This document shows positions 12,163 through 24,101 of a stretch of 64,000 nucleotides of DNA, in pieces. The stretch is from Karalla daura. Its lineage: Eukaryota; Chordata; Actinopteri; Chaetodontiformes; Leiognathidae. Numbering within the stretch: position 1 is the stretch's first letter; every line of letters begins with the position of its first letter. The notes beneath the pieces are model-generated. The model did no database searches and was not told the origin of the DNA. It saw only the letters and a program-made list of their open reading frames with translations. Location: contig CM055201.1 of the NCBI GenBank assembly GCA_029224185.1, positions 932,201 to 996,200 on the forward strand, read 5' to 3'. Position numbers and translations under genes: made by a program.

Positions 12163-13330
12163 TCAACAACATCAAATTTGGAGCCTTTCAAACAGTGGTG
12201 CTCCCACAGGCTGTATGTGTGGCACTTCTTTTATTTTTGACCCTGGCACTTTTTTGTACACGGATGCTGAATTTAAAGTTAAAGCAACAGTGTGCTGTGC
12301 TGTGCACATTATCTGCTTGGCTTTGAACAGTCATCTAAATTTTCGCTGGTAGTCGGTGGTGAGTTCAAGCATTAATTATAAAATGAAATAATTATTCTGT
12401 TCATGATAGGAGACAATCTTGGGACAAACCTGGTGGTCACCCCCTCCCCCTCCCCAGTGCCTGTTATCCCATTAATTAGTGTATTATGGCCAAGCTACAA
12501 CTCAGCAGTATTTATTTCATGCACTGGTTCAGGGGATACCTTCAATTTCTGTTTCATGAATGTAATCGAAACTGAAACTTGGCTTTCTGGGCCCTGGACT
12601 ACAATGGCGGGGTAAATATTGATAGTTGCTGGGGGGGTCCCACACTGGTGTCCTACTCACAGCTCCCTCACTCACAGCCGGAGCACAACTGGCCGAGGGA
12701 CAGGGCAGTAAAGCGGGGTCCCCTCCTTTACAAGAATACATGCATGTAATGCATGTAACCATTCTGCATGTAATGGTCAACCAATTAAATGAGGACTACT
12801 AGTTTCATAGCAAATTACTTTTCTGTTTTTATAAGTAGGGTCATTAAGACTGATACAACAAAGCCAAAGATAATGTTATAAAACAGCAGAGAATTGTATG
12901 ATCGCAATTGATACATGTCCAAAATCATTTTCAATTTGTTCAAGGGAGGGGAGACGTCTACTATGATGTGCACAAAAATGTTATGGAGGTTGAACTTTTA
13001 TTCTGTTGTGAGGACAGCACCAAAGTGATTGAGAAAAACTGTTAACATAGATAACGTAGGTAAGTTTTAGATGGAATAATGGTTGCATGACACTTCAAAG
13101 TCGACTGGACCTGTTTTAACTGATGAAACTGTATGATAGACAAAGCTTTGTCCCCACCCCTCTTGGTCAGACAGGGATGGCACATTCCCAGGATTTGGTT
13201 CCATATATAAAGGAAACAATACCAAACAATAGTTGACTTTGCTTATTCAACAGTGCTTTATCCTGTAGTTTTCTTTCGGAGGGGCTGGGTGCTGCTTCTG
13301 CTTCAGACCCGACCTCTGCCGGGGACGTTT
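12163..13330. other. Non-coding stretch, nothing recognised
   Basis: No gene or known repeat identified. The frames are short and featureless. Confidence 0.4.
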
Positions 13331-13505
13331 CTGCTTCTCTCTCTGTCTATCGCTCTCTCACTTTATCGCTCTCTGTCTCTTTCTCTCTCTCTCTCTCTCT
13401 TTATCTCTCGGTCTCTGTTTCTGTCTCTCCGTCTCTTTCTCTATCTCTGTCTCTCTCTCTCTCCCTCTCTCTTCTCTCTTTGTCTCTGTTCTATCTCTCT
13501 CTCTG
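13331..13505. repeat. CT-rich low-complexity repeat
   Basis: Pyrimidine-rich degenerate (TCTCTG)n/(CT)n repeat. The 113-aa plus-strand frame over it is made of SLSLSL runs and is not a gene. Confidence 0.9.
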
Positions 13506-13992
13506 CTCCTTGCAACTTCTTCCCTCTCCTGTTAAAATTGGGGACATGTTCAGGGAGAGTTTTAACCGGGACGTCTGATCAAGCTGATCTATGAGACTTT
13601 GACAGAGGTTTATTCTGATACCGTAACAATAATTTCTGGTTTGGTGCGATCTGATCGGTTTAGATTACAAAAGCAATACAAAAGCTGCCTAGATGGAGCG
13701 CTTGGGAGCGGCAAGCCGCAGATGAGCGCTCCTGGGTCATTGTTATGCCGCTCTATGTGGAAGATGTCAATGTGGAAGAGGTTTCCATTGATTTTAATGG
13801 AAGGTAATTGCGGCGGGTTAGCGTGCCACTGCTGTAAGGTGCCGCTCAGGCAATCTGTGTAATATCGGGGTCAGTGTACAGTGGATTCTACCACTCCATC
13901 TCCTTTGTCCTCCCTATTTCCTCCTTCCCCCTAGTGAGGATTGGTAGAGCATGATGGTCAAAGCATTTCTCAAGTCTTGCCCCAGCAGCTAG

Positions 13993-14166
13993 AACTGTGG
14001 CTTTGCCTACGCCAAGTACGGCTCCCTGGTCATGGCCTGCAGAGCCATTAGAGAACTGAACAGCTATATGATCAGGCCAGGCTCCTACCTGCAGCTCTGC
14101 CTCAGTATGGAGAACCATGTCCATCATGGGATATCCAGCCTCCACCAGCCAGAGTTGCTGCTTAAG
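13993..14166 (+). pseudogene. RRM-type RNA-binding domain fragment
   Basis: The plus-strand frame reads CGFAYAKYGSLVMACRAIRE followed by LNSYMIRPGS. This is the RNP1-like strand and second helix of an RNA recognition motif. The pattern (GFAYAKY, RAIRELN, then IRPGS) recalls the RRMs of the hnRNP Q/A1CF/RBM46-47/Dead-end group, but I cannot assign an orthologue. An in-frame TAG lies immediately upstream (about 13990), and no RNP2 strand is visible. It is either a lone exon of a gene outside the window or, more likely, a pseudogene fragment. It lies next to a duplicated repeat block. Confidence 0.45.
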
Positions 14167-14629
14167 GTACCACAGCTCTGCACTCTAATACAAATATGTG
14201 AATATGAAATGAAAATGCTGAAACCAGAAATCACTGACTGGACGATGACGAGAATGTTACTCAGATAGTTTGATATCTGGCATAGCAATAATCTGAGTCC
14301 TGCTCTGTGATCCTCCAGACTGATGTCTGGTCTGGATGATCATTCAGACCTGACTGATCCTAGGTTTTTCCATCCCACTGAATCAGTTTCTGTTTGTTAG
14401 TTGTTTTATTCTTGTTCGTCCCCTGATCTCCCACGTTCAGTCAACGGAGCTGCTGTCAAACTTTTTCAGATAACAGTCAAGTTCTTCTTTTCAAATCCTC
14501 AAAGCCCCAGTCCTGATCAGTACTATCTGATATATTTCTATAGCCACAGTGAATTAGGATGTTTTATAAGTGTGCAAGAAGGTACTTTTAGACAGCTAAA
14601 ACACAGTGATCCTGACTGGGATGAAGATT

Positions 14630-15055
14630 AGTGGTTCTCAACTGGTGATTTGGTCGTAGACCCGTTTTTCATGGGTCGCGTACAGCTGGTTTCAGAAAAG
14701 TCAATAGTCTGATGCTGGACATTTGGGTCTTTTATTTTGAAAAATATCTTATTTTGAAAAGCACCAGTCAGAGTTCAGCCCCGAGGCGCAGTAACCATGG
14801 TAACTACAATTTGATTGATGCTCACTCGAAGTTTGTGAGGAGTTATGAGTAACAGTAAGACGGTAAAGCGTAAATTTTACCCGGGGTATTGAAAGTGTGG
14901 ATTTTCATGTGTTGAGGATAATGGCCAGTGACCCCAGCGTGTTGTATGTGGTGAAGTACTGGCAAACAAGAGCATGAAACCATCAAAACTGGAGAAAAAA
15001 AAACACTTGTTTGATTTGAATTCTGTCACAGTGGGTCACGAGTTAATGACCATGA
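14630..15055 (+). mobile_element. hAT-derived BED-finger module, copy 1
   Basis: Begins with a TTAGTGGTTCTCAAC-type end and contains a degenerate coding stretch (about 14870-15000). In it, a CVEDNGQ-like segment and a CGEVLANKSMKPSKLE-like segment recall the BED zinc finger of Charlie-type hAT transposases. A relative at 35405-35800 keeps a longer open frame. This copy has frame breaks and no ORF. Confidence 0.6.
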
Positions 15056-15222
15056 GAAAATGTGATTGACATTGATTTTAGTGTCTTTTGTTGTTTGTTT
15101 TGTTGGTGTCCAGCTTGGTGAGAGCTTGTTGACCATGACCAAGATCCTGTTCAAGGTGTGGGTAGGCAAAGAAGCATCCAGCACACTTCATATCTGCGTG
15201 GTTGAGGTTTCTCTGCTGGAAG

Positions 15223-15230
15223 ACACACAT

Positions 15231-15288
<58 letters not shown>
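15223..15288. repeat. (CA)n microsatellite
   Basis: About 27 AC units with two interruptions at the left end (ATACGC). Confidence 0.97.
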
Positions 15289-15291
<3 letters not shown>

Positions 15292-16004
15292 TGTATTATT
15301 TTTTTTAGTAAAACCAATCATTCGTGTGTCCCAAGTCTGTAAGACAGTAAGTGTTGGTGTGTGTGTGAGAGTTTAATAAGTGTATGTGGAGGTTCCCACA
15401 GCTCCATTAACATTAGAGGAGCCACATTGGACCCTTTTTCCACCAATGAAAGAGTTCAAATGGGACTGAGTTGTTGAAACTGACATTGAAGGGGTGGATG
15501 GCCTCTGCAGATATGCAGATATGTGAAGTACATCCCTGAAAAGGTGAGTTTTACACAATATGTAGGCAAAACACAAACATGTTGAGTATTGACAGTATAT
15601 TAATAGAAAGTTATTAATGTGCAGTCAGTTTGCTGAGACCACAACTCACAGACAGGACGATGACGAGAACTTTCCTCAGATGTTTTGATATCTGACAGGC
15701 TAGCTTTCTGAGTCCTGCTTTGTTCTCCTTTTTTCCAACCCACCCATCAATTTCTATGTTTGCAAGTTGTCTTCCCCTTGTTTGTCACCTGTTTTCCTTG
15801 GGGACAAAGATGTCCAGTCAAAAGAGCTGCTGTCAAAATATTTGAGATAACAGTCAAGTTCTTCTTTTGAAATCCTCCAAACCCCAGTCCTGATCGGTAC
15901 TATCTGATATATTTCTATTGCCACAGTGAATAAGGATGTTTTGTAAGTGTGCAAGAAGGTACTTTAAGACAGTTAAAACACAGTGATGCTGAGTGGGATG
16001 TAGA

Positions 16005-16300
16005 TCAGTGGTTCTCACCTTGCAGTTTGGTCGCGGACCCATTCTGGATGGGTCACGCACAGCTGGTTTCAGAAAAGTCAATAGTCTGATGTTAGACATT
16101 TTGGTCTTTTATTTTGAAAAATATTTTATTTTGAAAGGCACCAGTGAGAGTTCAGCCGCTGAGGCGCGGTAACCATAGTAACTTCACTTTCATTGATGCT
16201 CACTTCAAGTTTGTGAGGAGTCACGATTTACAGCAAGACGGCAAAGCATAAATTTGGCCCGTGGTATTTTAAGTGTGGATATTTTAAGTGTGGCCAGACA
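16005..16300 (+). mobile_element. hAT-derived BED-finger module, copy 2
   Basis: Same element as at 14630, duplicated with the surrounding block. It starts at the phrase AGTGGTTCTCACC and is cut at about 16290, within the coding part, where the third copy of the duplicated block begins. No open frame remains. Confidence 0.55.
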
Positions 16301-16767
16301 GAACCAGAAGGGGTGGACGGCTTCTGCAGATACTCAAATGTGTGAAGTACAGCCCTGAAAAGGTGTGTTTTACACAATATGTAGGCAAAACACAAACATG
16401 TTGTGGATTGACAGCATATTCATTGAAATTTGTAAATATTCAGTCAGTTTGCTGAGACCACATCTCAGAGACAGGACGATGGTGAGACCGTTCCGAGGCT
16501 TTCTGAGTCCTGCTCTGTTCTCCTCCTTTTCCACGTGGTTCTGACGTTTTTCCAACCCACTGAATCAGTTTCTATGTTTGTAAGTTCTTTTCTTGCTTGT
16601 TCCCCTTGGGGACAACCATTTCCAGCAAAAAAATATTTCAGATAACAGTCAAGTTCTTTTGTTCAAATCCTCCAACCCCTAGTCCTTATCAGCACCATAA
16701 GGAACCACTGGGTGAACGTTCAGTCATCTTTTGGTCCAGCAGATAACGGGGTGTGTTATCAGCAGAG

Positions 16768-16930
16768 GTGGGACAAAGTCATTGTTATGCAAGTCACAAG
16801 TAAGTCTCAAGTCTTTGCTCTCGAGTCCTGAGTCAAGTCGAGTCAAAGATGAAGCAAGTCCCAAGTCGAGTCAAAAGTCAAAGCCAACAAGTCTCAAGTC
16901 CAAGTCCTACCATTTTAGTTTCAAGTCATT
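16768..16930. repeat. AAGTC-rich subterminal repeat
   Basis: Irregular array of (C)AAGTC/GAGTC pentamers just inside the CAGAGGTGGG terminus. This is typical subterminal DNA of a fish hAT family and probably part of the same transposon. Confidence 0.8.
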
Positions 16931-19126
16931 TCGAGTCCTCTTACCACAGAAACAAAATTTATACAAATCATATATGTCTGTAAGATCTGTATTTATTCAA
17001 ACCTCTTTTTATACTGTAACATAGCACAAAATACAGTAAAAAATACATTTCACTTCAAATCAAAAAGTGGTCCTTTGAGGCATTACTTTTTCCAACATAA
17101 AATTCTCAACCCCTAAAATGATAAGATGTAGCAAAAAAGTGGACCAAAATGCTAATATAACTGAAATGCATCCATTGAGAGACAAGGGGACAGTGGACAA
17201 GTGGCATCAACATCATCATCAATAAAATCCTAACTTGTCAAAACGATTACTTCTGAAAAACTGGACCAAACTGATGATATAATTGGAATGTGTCCATAGA
17301 GACTGGTGTGTATGAGAGAGAGAGAGAGAGAGCTGTGTGCACAGGTGATGAGCAGAGAGCGAGTGCGTGAGTGTGTGTACGCATACATGCATGCTGTGGA
17401 CAGGTGGAGGGAGGCCCCTATACCGCATTGCATTTGTAAAACATCAAATTGGCCAAAAGTCTGTCAGTCATTTGTGCACGATGGGGACGCAGAATGATGC
17501 CTCCATGGCTGATGGCTACTTGAAGAGTCTTTCTGTTCAGTGCCCAGAACAGGAGGGCATTCTGTCCTCCTGCCATGTCAATGTAGTGACTTAGCTGTAC
17601 TCCTGGTGGGGTCCCAGCATCCCTTTTCTGCCTCTTATGGTATGCAGCAAACAGCCCTTCTCCTTTCATGTCCATTTTCACATTAATGAAGATCCCAAGA
17701 AATCTTTTATTCAGAGGTGCCTGCAGACTTTTGACCAGGCCGCTCAGGAAACAAACTCGAGGCTTCAGCTTCTCAAGATGGTGATTGAGGGACAAGACAG
17801 AAGGAACAACTGCACTGATTGTAATGACTTTCTAACCCTGTGTCAAATCAGTTGCTGCAAGATGTCCACCAACTCCTTCATTGTGATCAGCAAAAGCTTT
17901 GTGCAGTTCTTGAGAAGGCCGGACATAAAGAACTGTCATTCACTACACGAGAGTGGAATCTGCTGAAGAACTGCTTTCACCTGCCCCAGTGTGGAATTCT
18001 ACCTCATGCCCACTGCGGCAGGGATGCCTCTGTGCTCCCCAAATTCACCATCAAAGATGTCTTTAAACGTTGCACTTGTGTGGAGCAGGGAGCTAAGTTT
18101 TGATAACTTGGAGAGAGAAGGACATGCTGCTTTTGTTTCTTTCAAACCATCTCCCACAACCAGTTGCAATGTGTGTGCGAAACACTGCAGGTGCTGTTTC
18201 ATACAAAACAGCTTCCACGGTTTGCTGGTCTTCTAGGGTTAAGTCATGCCATAGCTCAGGATCATCAAGATTATCTCCAGCATCATCATCTTCCTCCTGT
18301 TCGCTGGGGAAGCAGACTGTAAACGCTTTGCACATGTTAGCAGCATTGTCACTAATGATGTAGTCCAATTTAGCTTTGATGTTGTATTCGTCACATATTG
18401 CCTTAAATTGGTCACAGATGCGCTCCGCTCTGTGAGAGCCTTTGAAGCGGCTGCAGGCCAAGAGGTTAGTCTTTAGCTGTATCCTCTCTGCATCTCTCTC
18501 CATCCAGTGCACAGTGACACAGAGGAATCCCCTCATCTTTCGATCAGACCAAATGTCCACAATGACTGAAACATGGTCAGCGTTGCTCAATTGAGTTTTT
18601 AACTTTGAACATCTCTCCTCAGCAAGGCTCTCTGTTTTTGTGCTCAGCGTTCAGCGACAGACTGGGGTATACTTGCTGTCCAGCACAGCCAGAAAGTGAC
18701 GAAAGCTCTTATTTTCCACAATAGACAGAGGAAAATTGCAATCAATAATCAAGTCAGACAGTATCGCATTGGAGATGGCCTTCTGCTGTGGGTGGCTCAT
18801 GCTATAACGCCCTACACGAGTGTCCAGGAATTGTGAGATTGAAGGCTGTTGTGGTTCTACAATGCTTCTTCAATCTACAATGCTTTTGTTCTTCTGGTAT
18901 TCTTCATACCTGTAACAGAGAAGAATATGAAACAGATGTCAGAAAATCCCTTATAGCCACACATAGCCACACATGTTGTATTCATTGTCTATTGTACACT
19001 ACGGTATACAATAATGCATTTCAATTGTTTCAGGGTACGCAATGTAAGACTATTTTCACTGCTTCAAAAGTCCTTTGAAGCAGTCCAGCCCTTTCCCTCA
19101 AGAAACTGAAGTCACATGTTTTATAG

Positions 19127-19434
19127 CAGAGGTTTTTGGGGATGGGGACCACTGAGGGGTTAGGGGGGCCATGGCAAGTTGGCATTAAAAGTATAGCAAA
19201 ATAAATGAATAAATTAAATAACTAAAGTAAACCAAATTAAACCAAAAATAAGCGAAACAATATTCCCATTATTTAAAAACTGCACTATAATGTGGTGCAC
19301 TGCCTCACAGACCTAGACTATGGTAGCACTCTGAAAGGGGGTGCACAGAAAAAATTGTGAGGCAGGGCCCATGTCAGTGGGGCCTTAGCTGGAATCTACT
19401 GGTATATGGGGGGCCTTGTCATGGTCAAGTTTGG
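19127..19434. mobile_element. Small hAT-like inverted-repeat element in the intron
   Basis: Starts CAGAGGTTTTTGGGGA and ends TTTGGGAACCCCTG, so the ends are imperfect inverted repeats. The flanks TTTTATAG and CTTTATAT share six of eight bases, which fits a decayed 8-bp target duplication. No coding capacity. It sits inside the intron of the hAT transposase at 16763-20262, so it is younger than that element. Confidence 0.6.
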
Positions 19435-20262
19435 GAACCCCTGCTTTATATTTCACTCTTTCCTGTACACCAGATTCCATGGTGCCTTACACAGAAATTG
19501 TCTACTGCTGCCTCATTCATTGTTTAATTGTGATATTTTATAAGACAGTTCAGCTCAGTTGTGATTCACCAAAATTACATAAACAACCTCAATGAGGCAG
19601 CACACCAGCAACTCTGAAATTGAATAATTGAAAGAGTAAAACTGGAAGGCCTGTTTTTGTCTCGTCTGTGTTGGAGAGACTGAGATATAAATTTGTGTTT
19701 ATCCGACTAGCTGCAAGGTAGAAATGGTACTTTAAAACATACGTTGACATGATGTTGGCGAGGTTTTCCATCTGACTGTGCTCAGCTCACATACCTCATA
19801 TAATCCGGGCTCAAAAATCCAAATTTTTGTAAGCATGAACCAGAAAACAGAGACGTGCATTTACTGTCTCGTTGATACAGTAAATATGCAGCAGCTAGTA
19901 AGTTACATCCAATAAAGTGCTTAGCATTCGTTCAAAACTTACCTGTCTTTGTGCAACTTCAGGTGTCGAACAAAGTTGGACATTGTGGCAGCTCCATCTG
20001 CAATCTTCGACCCACATGTTTTGCAAATGGCAATTCATTTTTTGTCGACCACCTCGTAATTTTTATAGCCAAACGAAACTATCTTTGGTATCATTTTGCT
20101 AACTGGTGCATTATTGCTTGGTCGCCGTAGGTACCAGATCTGCTCGGCTTCCAGATCGGCTCGGGCTTGAATGTACATTGTTGTTGGGACTTTATGTCAA
20201 CCAAATATAGTAAACCTAGATTATTAGCTTACTATTATTTAAAATTTTCGGGGCACCACCCT

Positions 20263-21700
20263 GCGAACAGGGACCAATAATCTGGTTCGTCAATTTGCCT
20301 AGTAAATCAGTCTAAATCTTGGAGGCGGTGAGATCCGAGCACTGGCAAGATGTAGCAATAATCATTTGCATCAATAACGACAGGGTTCAGTTAGTACAAA
20401 TAATGACACTTTAATAACAAAACGGAATTAAGCTACATACATTTGTACCTAACTACAAGCTAACTGACATAAAATCCCTGAGAGGTAGGCAAACATACGT
20501 ACAAATAACATAAAACAGGTAACAAACAATTGTGTGTATATGTGTGAAAAATGCGTGTACGCGCACGTGCGCGTGCGTGTGTGCGCGTGCGTGTATGCGC
20601 GTGTGCGTGTCAATGCGTGCCCGTGCGCCCGAGTGGGGGGGGGGTACGCGCGACGGAAAGAGTCACGTGATCGGCGCGAGAGCCGATCTCGAACAAAGGG
20701 TTGTAAAACGAAAATTGAGAGACGCTCAGACGCGGTCACAGTCTGCGTCCTCGTACATTCATACACGGGACAACGTGATTTAACGACAAAAATCCACGTT
20801 TCAACGTGTAGGCTCCTAAGCATTTTGCGTTAGTTACTGAGTCCAACTTTTGCCTCTTACGTGACCACGTGATGTGGTGTGCGTCGGCGGCTTTGGGGTC
20901 CGCTCTGTCTCCGGGTGTCCCAGTATTGTCCGCGGGGGTGCTGGTTCAACATGCCCGGCTGGGCTGCTGGAGAGGATGCGGCGGCTGGGGATGACGGGGA
21001 CCTGGGTCAGTCTCTCCCGTTCAGGACCGGGCGTCCTGGATAGCGGCTTCGGGTGAAGCGGTCGCTATGTAGGTGAGGTCTGTGGTAGACCTCCAGCAGC
21101 GAAGCAGCGGCACGGAAACTTATGCTCTTCTCAAGGGAATCACTCTTTCTTTTGTTTTTGGGCTCAGAGCCCGTGGTGCTTTCGTCCTGAAAAGGACACG
21201 ATGGACCACAACGGAGCGCTGAAACAGCGGCTGTAGAGCGGGATCTGGAGTAGCGGCGGTGGCGATTCTTCTTCTCATCCGGCGGCTGGAGTCTCCACGA
21301 AGTCCTCGGCTCGAAGTGTCGTTGAAGAAAGGTGGGCGAGAGAGAGATTGAGTGACCCGATTCGTGTCCTTTTATCCCCAGGGGTCCCCATGCCTGCGGG
21401 TGTGGGGCCCCCGCTCTGCGTCCCGAGGGACGAATCAGCTGGCTGCCTTTGGCAGGGAGCCAGCGGTCGGCTGCGCGCGCACATCTCCGGGGAGGAGTGC
21501 TGGGGTCCGGTGTCAACTTACAGGTCCCTGCCCCGCAGAGTCGTCTGGGCAGCGCGTGTGCTCCTTTGTTCTGCGGGGTGGGGGTCGACACAGGACACGA
21601 GGCTTCTCCTTTGTCCAGGGCAGAGGTCTTTGTGTTTCTGTGTTTTGTTTGTTTCTTTAATTTGCTCATCTGCAGCCTGTGTGGTCTTGCAGCAGTCCCA
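20263..21700 (-). repeat. Possible LTR or GC-rich regulatory block
   Basis: On the minus strand the block ends CCTGTTCGCA at 20263. GGG and TGGTGCCCCG (20259-20250) follow, which look like the LTR end, spacer and primer-binding site of a retroelement. The right end is undefined: homology to Gypsy starts at about 21700 and no target duplication was found. The block contains Z-DNA-prone DNA at 20549-20627 and a GC-rich half (20880-21650). The 220-codon minus-strand frame at 21669-21007 has biased composition and no recognisable domain. An LTR is only one explanation; a CpG-rich promoter is another. Confidence 0.3.
20549..20627. repeat. Alternating purine-pyrimidine (GC/GT/AC) tract
   Basis: About 78 bp of nearly perfect alternation (GTACGCGCACGTGCGCGTGC and so on) with only a few phase breaks. 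This is sequence with high Z-DNA propensity. Confidence 0.85.
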
Positions 21701-23630
21701 ACAATTTAGTTATGCCGATCGGTCTGTCCAATGCCCCCGCAATTTTCCAGGCTTTGATAAACGATGTCCTCCGTGACATGCTCGATCGTTTTTTTTTGTG
21801 TACCTGGATGACATTTTGATTTATTCTCGTTCTGTTCAGGAACATCAACAGCATGTTCGGACCGTTCTCCAATGCCTGTTGGAGAACAAACTTTTTGTGA
21901 AGGCTGAGAAGTGCACTTTCCATGCATCCTCCACATCTTTTTTGGTTTTCATTATTTCCCAGGGTGAAATTTGCATGGATCCAGTCAAGGTTTCTGCTGT
22001 TTCTAATTGGCTGATTCCTACCAATCACAAGCAGCTGCAGCGCTTCAATGGTTTTGCCCATTTTTACTGTAGGTTTGTGAGAAACTACAGCTCTGTGGCG
22101 GCTCCTCTGACTTCTCTCACCTCCACTTCTGTTCCCTTTGCTTGGACCCCTGAGGCTGAGACAGCTTTCTGTGAGCTGAAGTGCCGCTTCACCTCATCTC
22201 CTGTGCTGTCTCATCCTGATCCCACTCTGCAGTTTGTGGTGGAGGTGGATGCCTCTGACTCTGGCGTCTGTGCTGTCCTCTCTCAAAGATCCTCAGTTGA
22301 CAATAAATTGCATCCATGTGCCTGGCAAGCAAGGTGGGCACTGGATTTAATTTTGCTCTTACGTATCGTCTTGGTTCTAGGAACACCAAGCCGGATGCAT
22401 TGTCCCGCCAATTCTCGGGCGAGGAGAGAACTGCCCAGCTGGAGACAATTGTTCCACCCTCCCGGGTCATCATTGCCGTCACGTGGGGAATTGAGACCAC
22501 GGCTCAGAGACTCCAGCCAGACCCAGGCAATGGACCTCCTGGTTGCCTTTTTGTGCCGGACGCTGTATGTTCCCAGGTCCTGCAGTGGGCTCATTCCTCC
22601 AGGCTCACTTGTGGCCAACTATGGACTCAGATGCCCGTACCTTCATTATAGCATGCTCCACCTGTGCCCGGAATAAGTCCTCCACCAAGCCTAGTTCAGG
22701 TCTGTTGCGTCCCTTGCCCATTCCCTCTCATCCATGGTCCCATATTGCTTTGGACTTCATCACTGGTCTCCCACCTTCAGATGGGAACTCTATTGTCATC
22801 ACCATTGTTGACCGTTTTTCCAAGGCCGCTCATTTCGTTGCTCTGCCCAAGCTGCCCACAGCTGGTGAGACAGCTGATCTATTGGTGAGACACATTTTCC
22901 GTGTTCATGGTTTGCCGACTGATATTGTGTCTGACAGAGGGCCGCAGTTTACATCGCAGGTTTGGAGATCTTTCTGTGCGGCCCTGGGAGCGTCTGCTAT
23001 CCTGGGTGGAGTACGCCCCCATACTCTCCCTAATGCCTCGTCAGGTATGTCAGCTTTCCTCTGTTCCCTGGGTTACGACCCCCTACTATTTCCTGACCAG
23101 GAAATAGTGGGGGGTCGTAACCCTAGTCGTAACCCAGGGAACCCCGGAGCTCCAGCTCCCCCGTATGTTCCTGGTTAGAGGGTTTGGTTGCGATCCAAGG
23201 ATCTTCCCCTCCAGGTTGAATCCAGGAAGCTGGCGCCCGGTACGTGGGTCCTTTTGAGATAAAGGCAATCGTCAATCCCTGAGCTGTCCGTCTCACGCTC
23301 CCTGCTTCTTTCCGGAGGGTTCATCCTACTTTTCACGTGTCTCATTAAGCCAGTCTGCTCCAGTCCTCTCTCTCCCCCAGAAACCCCCCCACCCCCCGCC
23401 GCGTGGATGGTAAATGGGCATCCGGTGTACACAGTGTGCCGTATCCTGGACGTTCGTCATCGTGGTCGTGGACTCCAGTACCTGGTTGATTGGGAGGGTT
23501 ATGGCCCCAAGGAGCGCAGTTGGGTGCCTAGACGTGACATCAGGGACCCATCCCTGATCTCGGACTTCCGTCGCCATCACCCTGAGCGGTTCCAGGTTGC
23601 GCCTGGAGGTGCCCATGAAGGGAGGGGTAC
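21700..23630 (+). mobile_element. Ty3/Gypsy chromovirus internal region, 5'-truncated, broken
   Basis: Pol domains in order: RT from MPIGLSNAPAIFQ (21712) through the YLDD box (about 21800); the RT/RNase H connection; RNase H with VEVDASDSGVCAVLSQ (about 22240). After a deletion near 22335 come the RNase H tail (SRNTKPDALSRQ, about 22380) and integrase with its zinc-binding end (ACSTCARNK), the first Asp region (IALDFITGLP, about 22750) and the second (DIVSDRGPQF, about 22925). A second break at about 23000-23180 removes the rest of the core. A chromodomain follows (LVDWEGYGPKERSWVP, about 23490). A purine-rich tract (GAAGGGAGGGG) precedes the 3' LTR. Gag, protease, the RT start and the 5' LTR are missing. 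Frameshifts make it inactive. Confidence 0.92.
23066..23140. repeat. Perfect-arm palindrome in the Gypsy integrase region
   Basis: Left arm 23070-23095 and right arm 23098-23123 are inverted copies of about 26 bp with one mismatch and a 2-bp centre. A further short copy of the left arm's outer part (GTAACCCAGGG) lies inverted at about 23128-23140. The palindrome replaces integrase coding sequence. Confidence 0.9.
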
Positions 23631-24101
23631 TGTCAGGAATACCCGTCCGTAACTTCCTGCAGCTGTTGGAGGTGGAGCTTGGCGACTATTACTTGGCTAC
23701 TACGCTAGCCCTGGTGCCCCAGCAGGGGTTGTCAGATCTTAGACCGACTACGCTGAGGAAACATCATCCTAGCTCCTGCCTGCCTGCCTGCCTGCCTACC
23801 AGTCTGCCTGCCTGCCTGCCTGCTTACCTGCCCGCCTGCTCTCCTGCTTCCTGGCCTGTCTGCAAACCTGCAGCCCTGCTAGTAGTTCAGCCTGCTACCC
23901 TGCCTGCAACCCTACCTGGCTGCTCCTGCTCATCAGGCCTGTCTGGGAGATCCCAAACCTTGCCCCACCATCCACTTTCTACCAGCCTCTGTCCTGATCG
24001 GCCCTAGCAAGCCTTAATCCATCCTTTTCAGTTACCAATAAATCCCTGCAAACTGTTTGTCTGTGTCTCTGCATTTGAGTTCTCAAACCCTGGTCTTAAC
24101 A
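23631..24101 (+). repeat. 3' LTR of the Gypsy element
   Basis: Starts TGTCAGGAATACC directly after the polypurine tract and ends GGTCTTAACA (TG...CA ends, 471 bp). It contains a (CCTG)n-rich section (23775-23845) and an AATAAA at about 24040 placed as a polyadenylation signal. No 5' LTR exists in the window to compare. Confidence 0.85.

Larger units (their letters stand above)
14180..16730. repeat. Locally duplicated block, three partial copies
   Basis: Copy 1 is about 14200-15050, copy 2 about 15490-16300, and copy 3 about 16305-16700. Copies share in order: a segment around GACAGGACGATGACGAGAAC (14240, 15653, 16470), a segment around CAGTCAAGTTCTTCTTTT (14475, 15850, 16645) and, in copies 1 and 2, the module at 14630/16005. 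Copies 2 and 3 also share the segment at 15480-15620 and 16310-16450, giving a tandem unit of about 815 bp. Divergence between copies is visible in every line, so the duplication is not recent. No open frame is preserved. Confidence 0.8.
16763..20262 (-). mobile_element. hAT/ZBED transposon, minus strand, dead
   Basis: Two transposase exons are visible. Exon 1 (20178-19943) starts at a possible ATG and encodes a BED zinc finger (CKTCG, then FVRHLKLHK), ending at a GTAAGT donor. Exon 2 starts at an AG acceptor (18909), in phase, with RYEEYQKNKS. It continues through PSISQFLDTR, the catalytic region (DIWSDRKMRGF; IISDNAANMCKAF; QCFAHTLQLVV), to the hATC tail with SHGGIILRPHRAQMTDRL at about 17490. 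In-frame TGA codons interrupt both exons (about 20042, 18867 and 18651), and there are frameshifts, so it is inactive. The intron holds a small inverted-repeat element (19127-19434). One end has a CAGAGGTGGG terminus at 16763, followed by AAGTC-rich DNA. The other terminus was not found. The right boundary is taken at the LTR-like border. Confidence 0.82.

Noticed and set aside
21007..21669. 220-codon minus-strand frame
   Set aside because: Arg/Ser/Pro-rich composition of a GC-rich block without any recognisable domain; kept only as part of the possible LTR.
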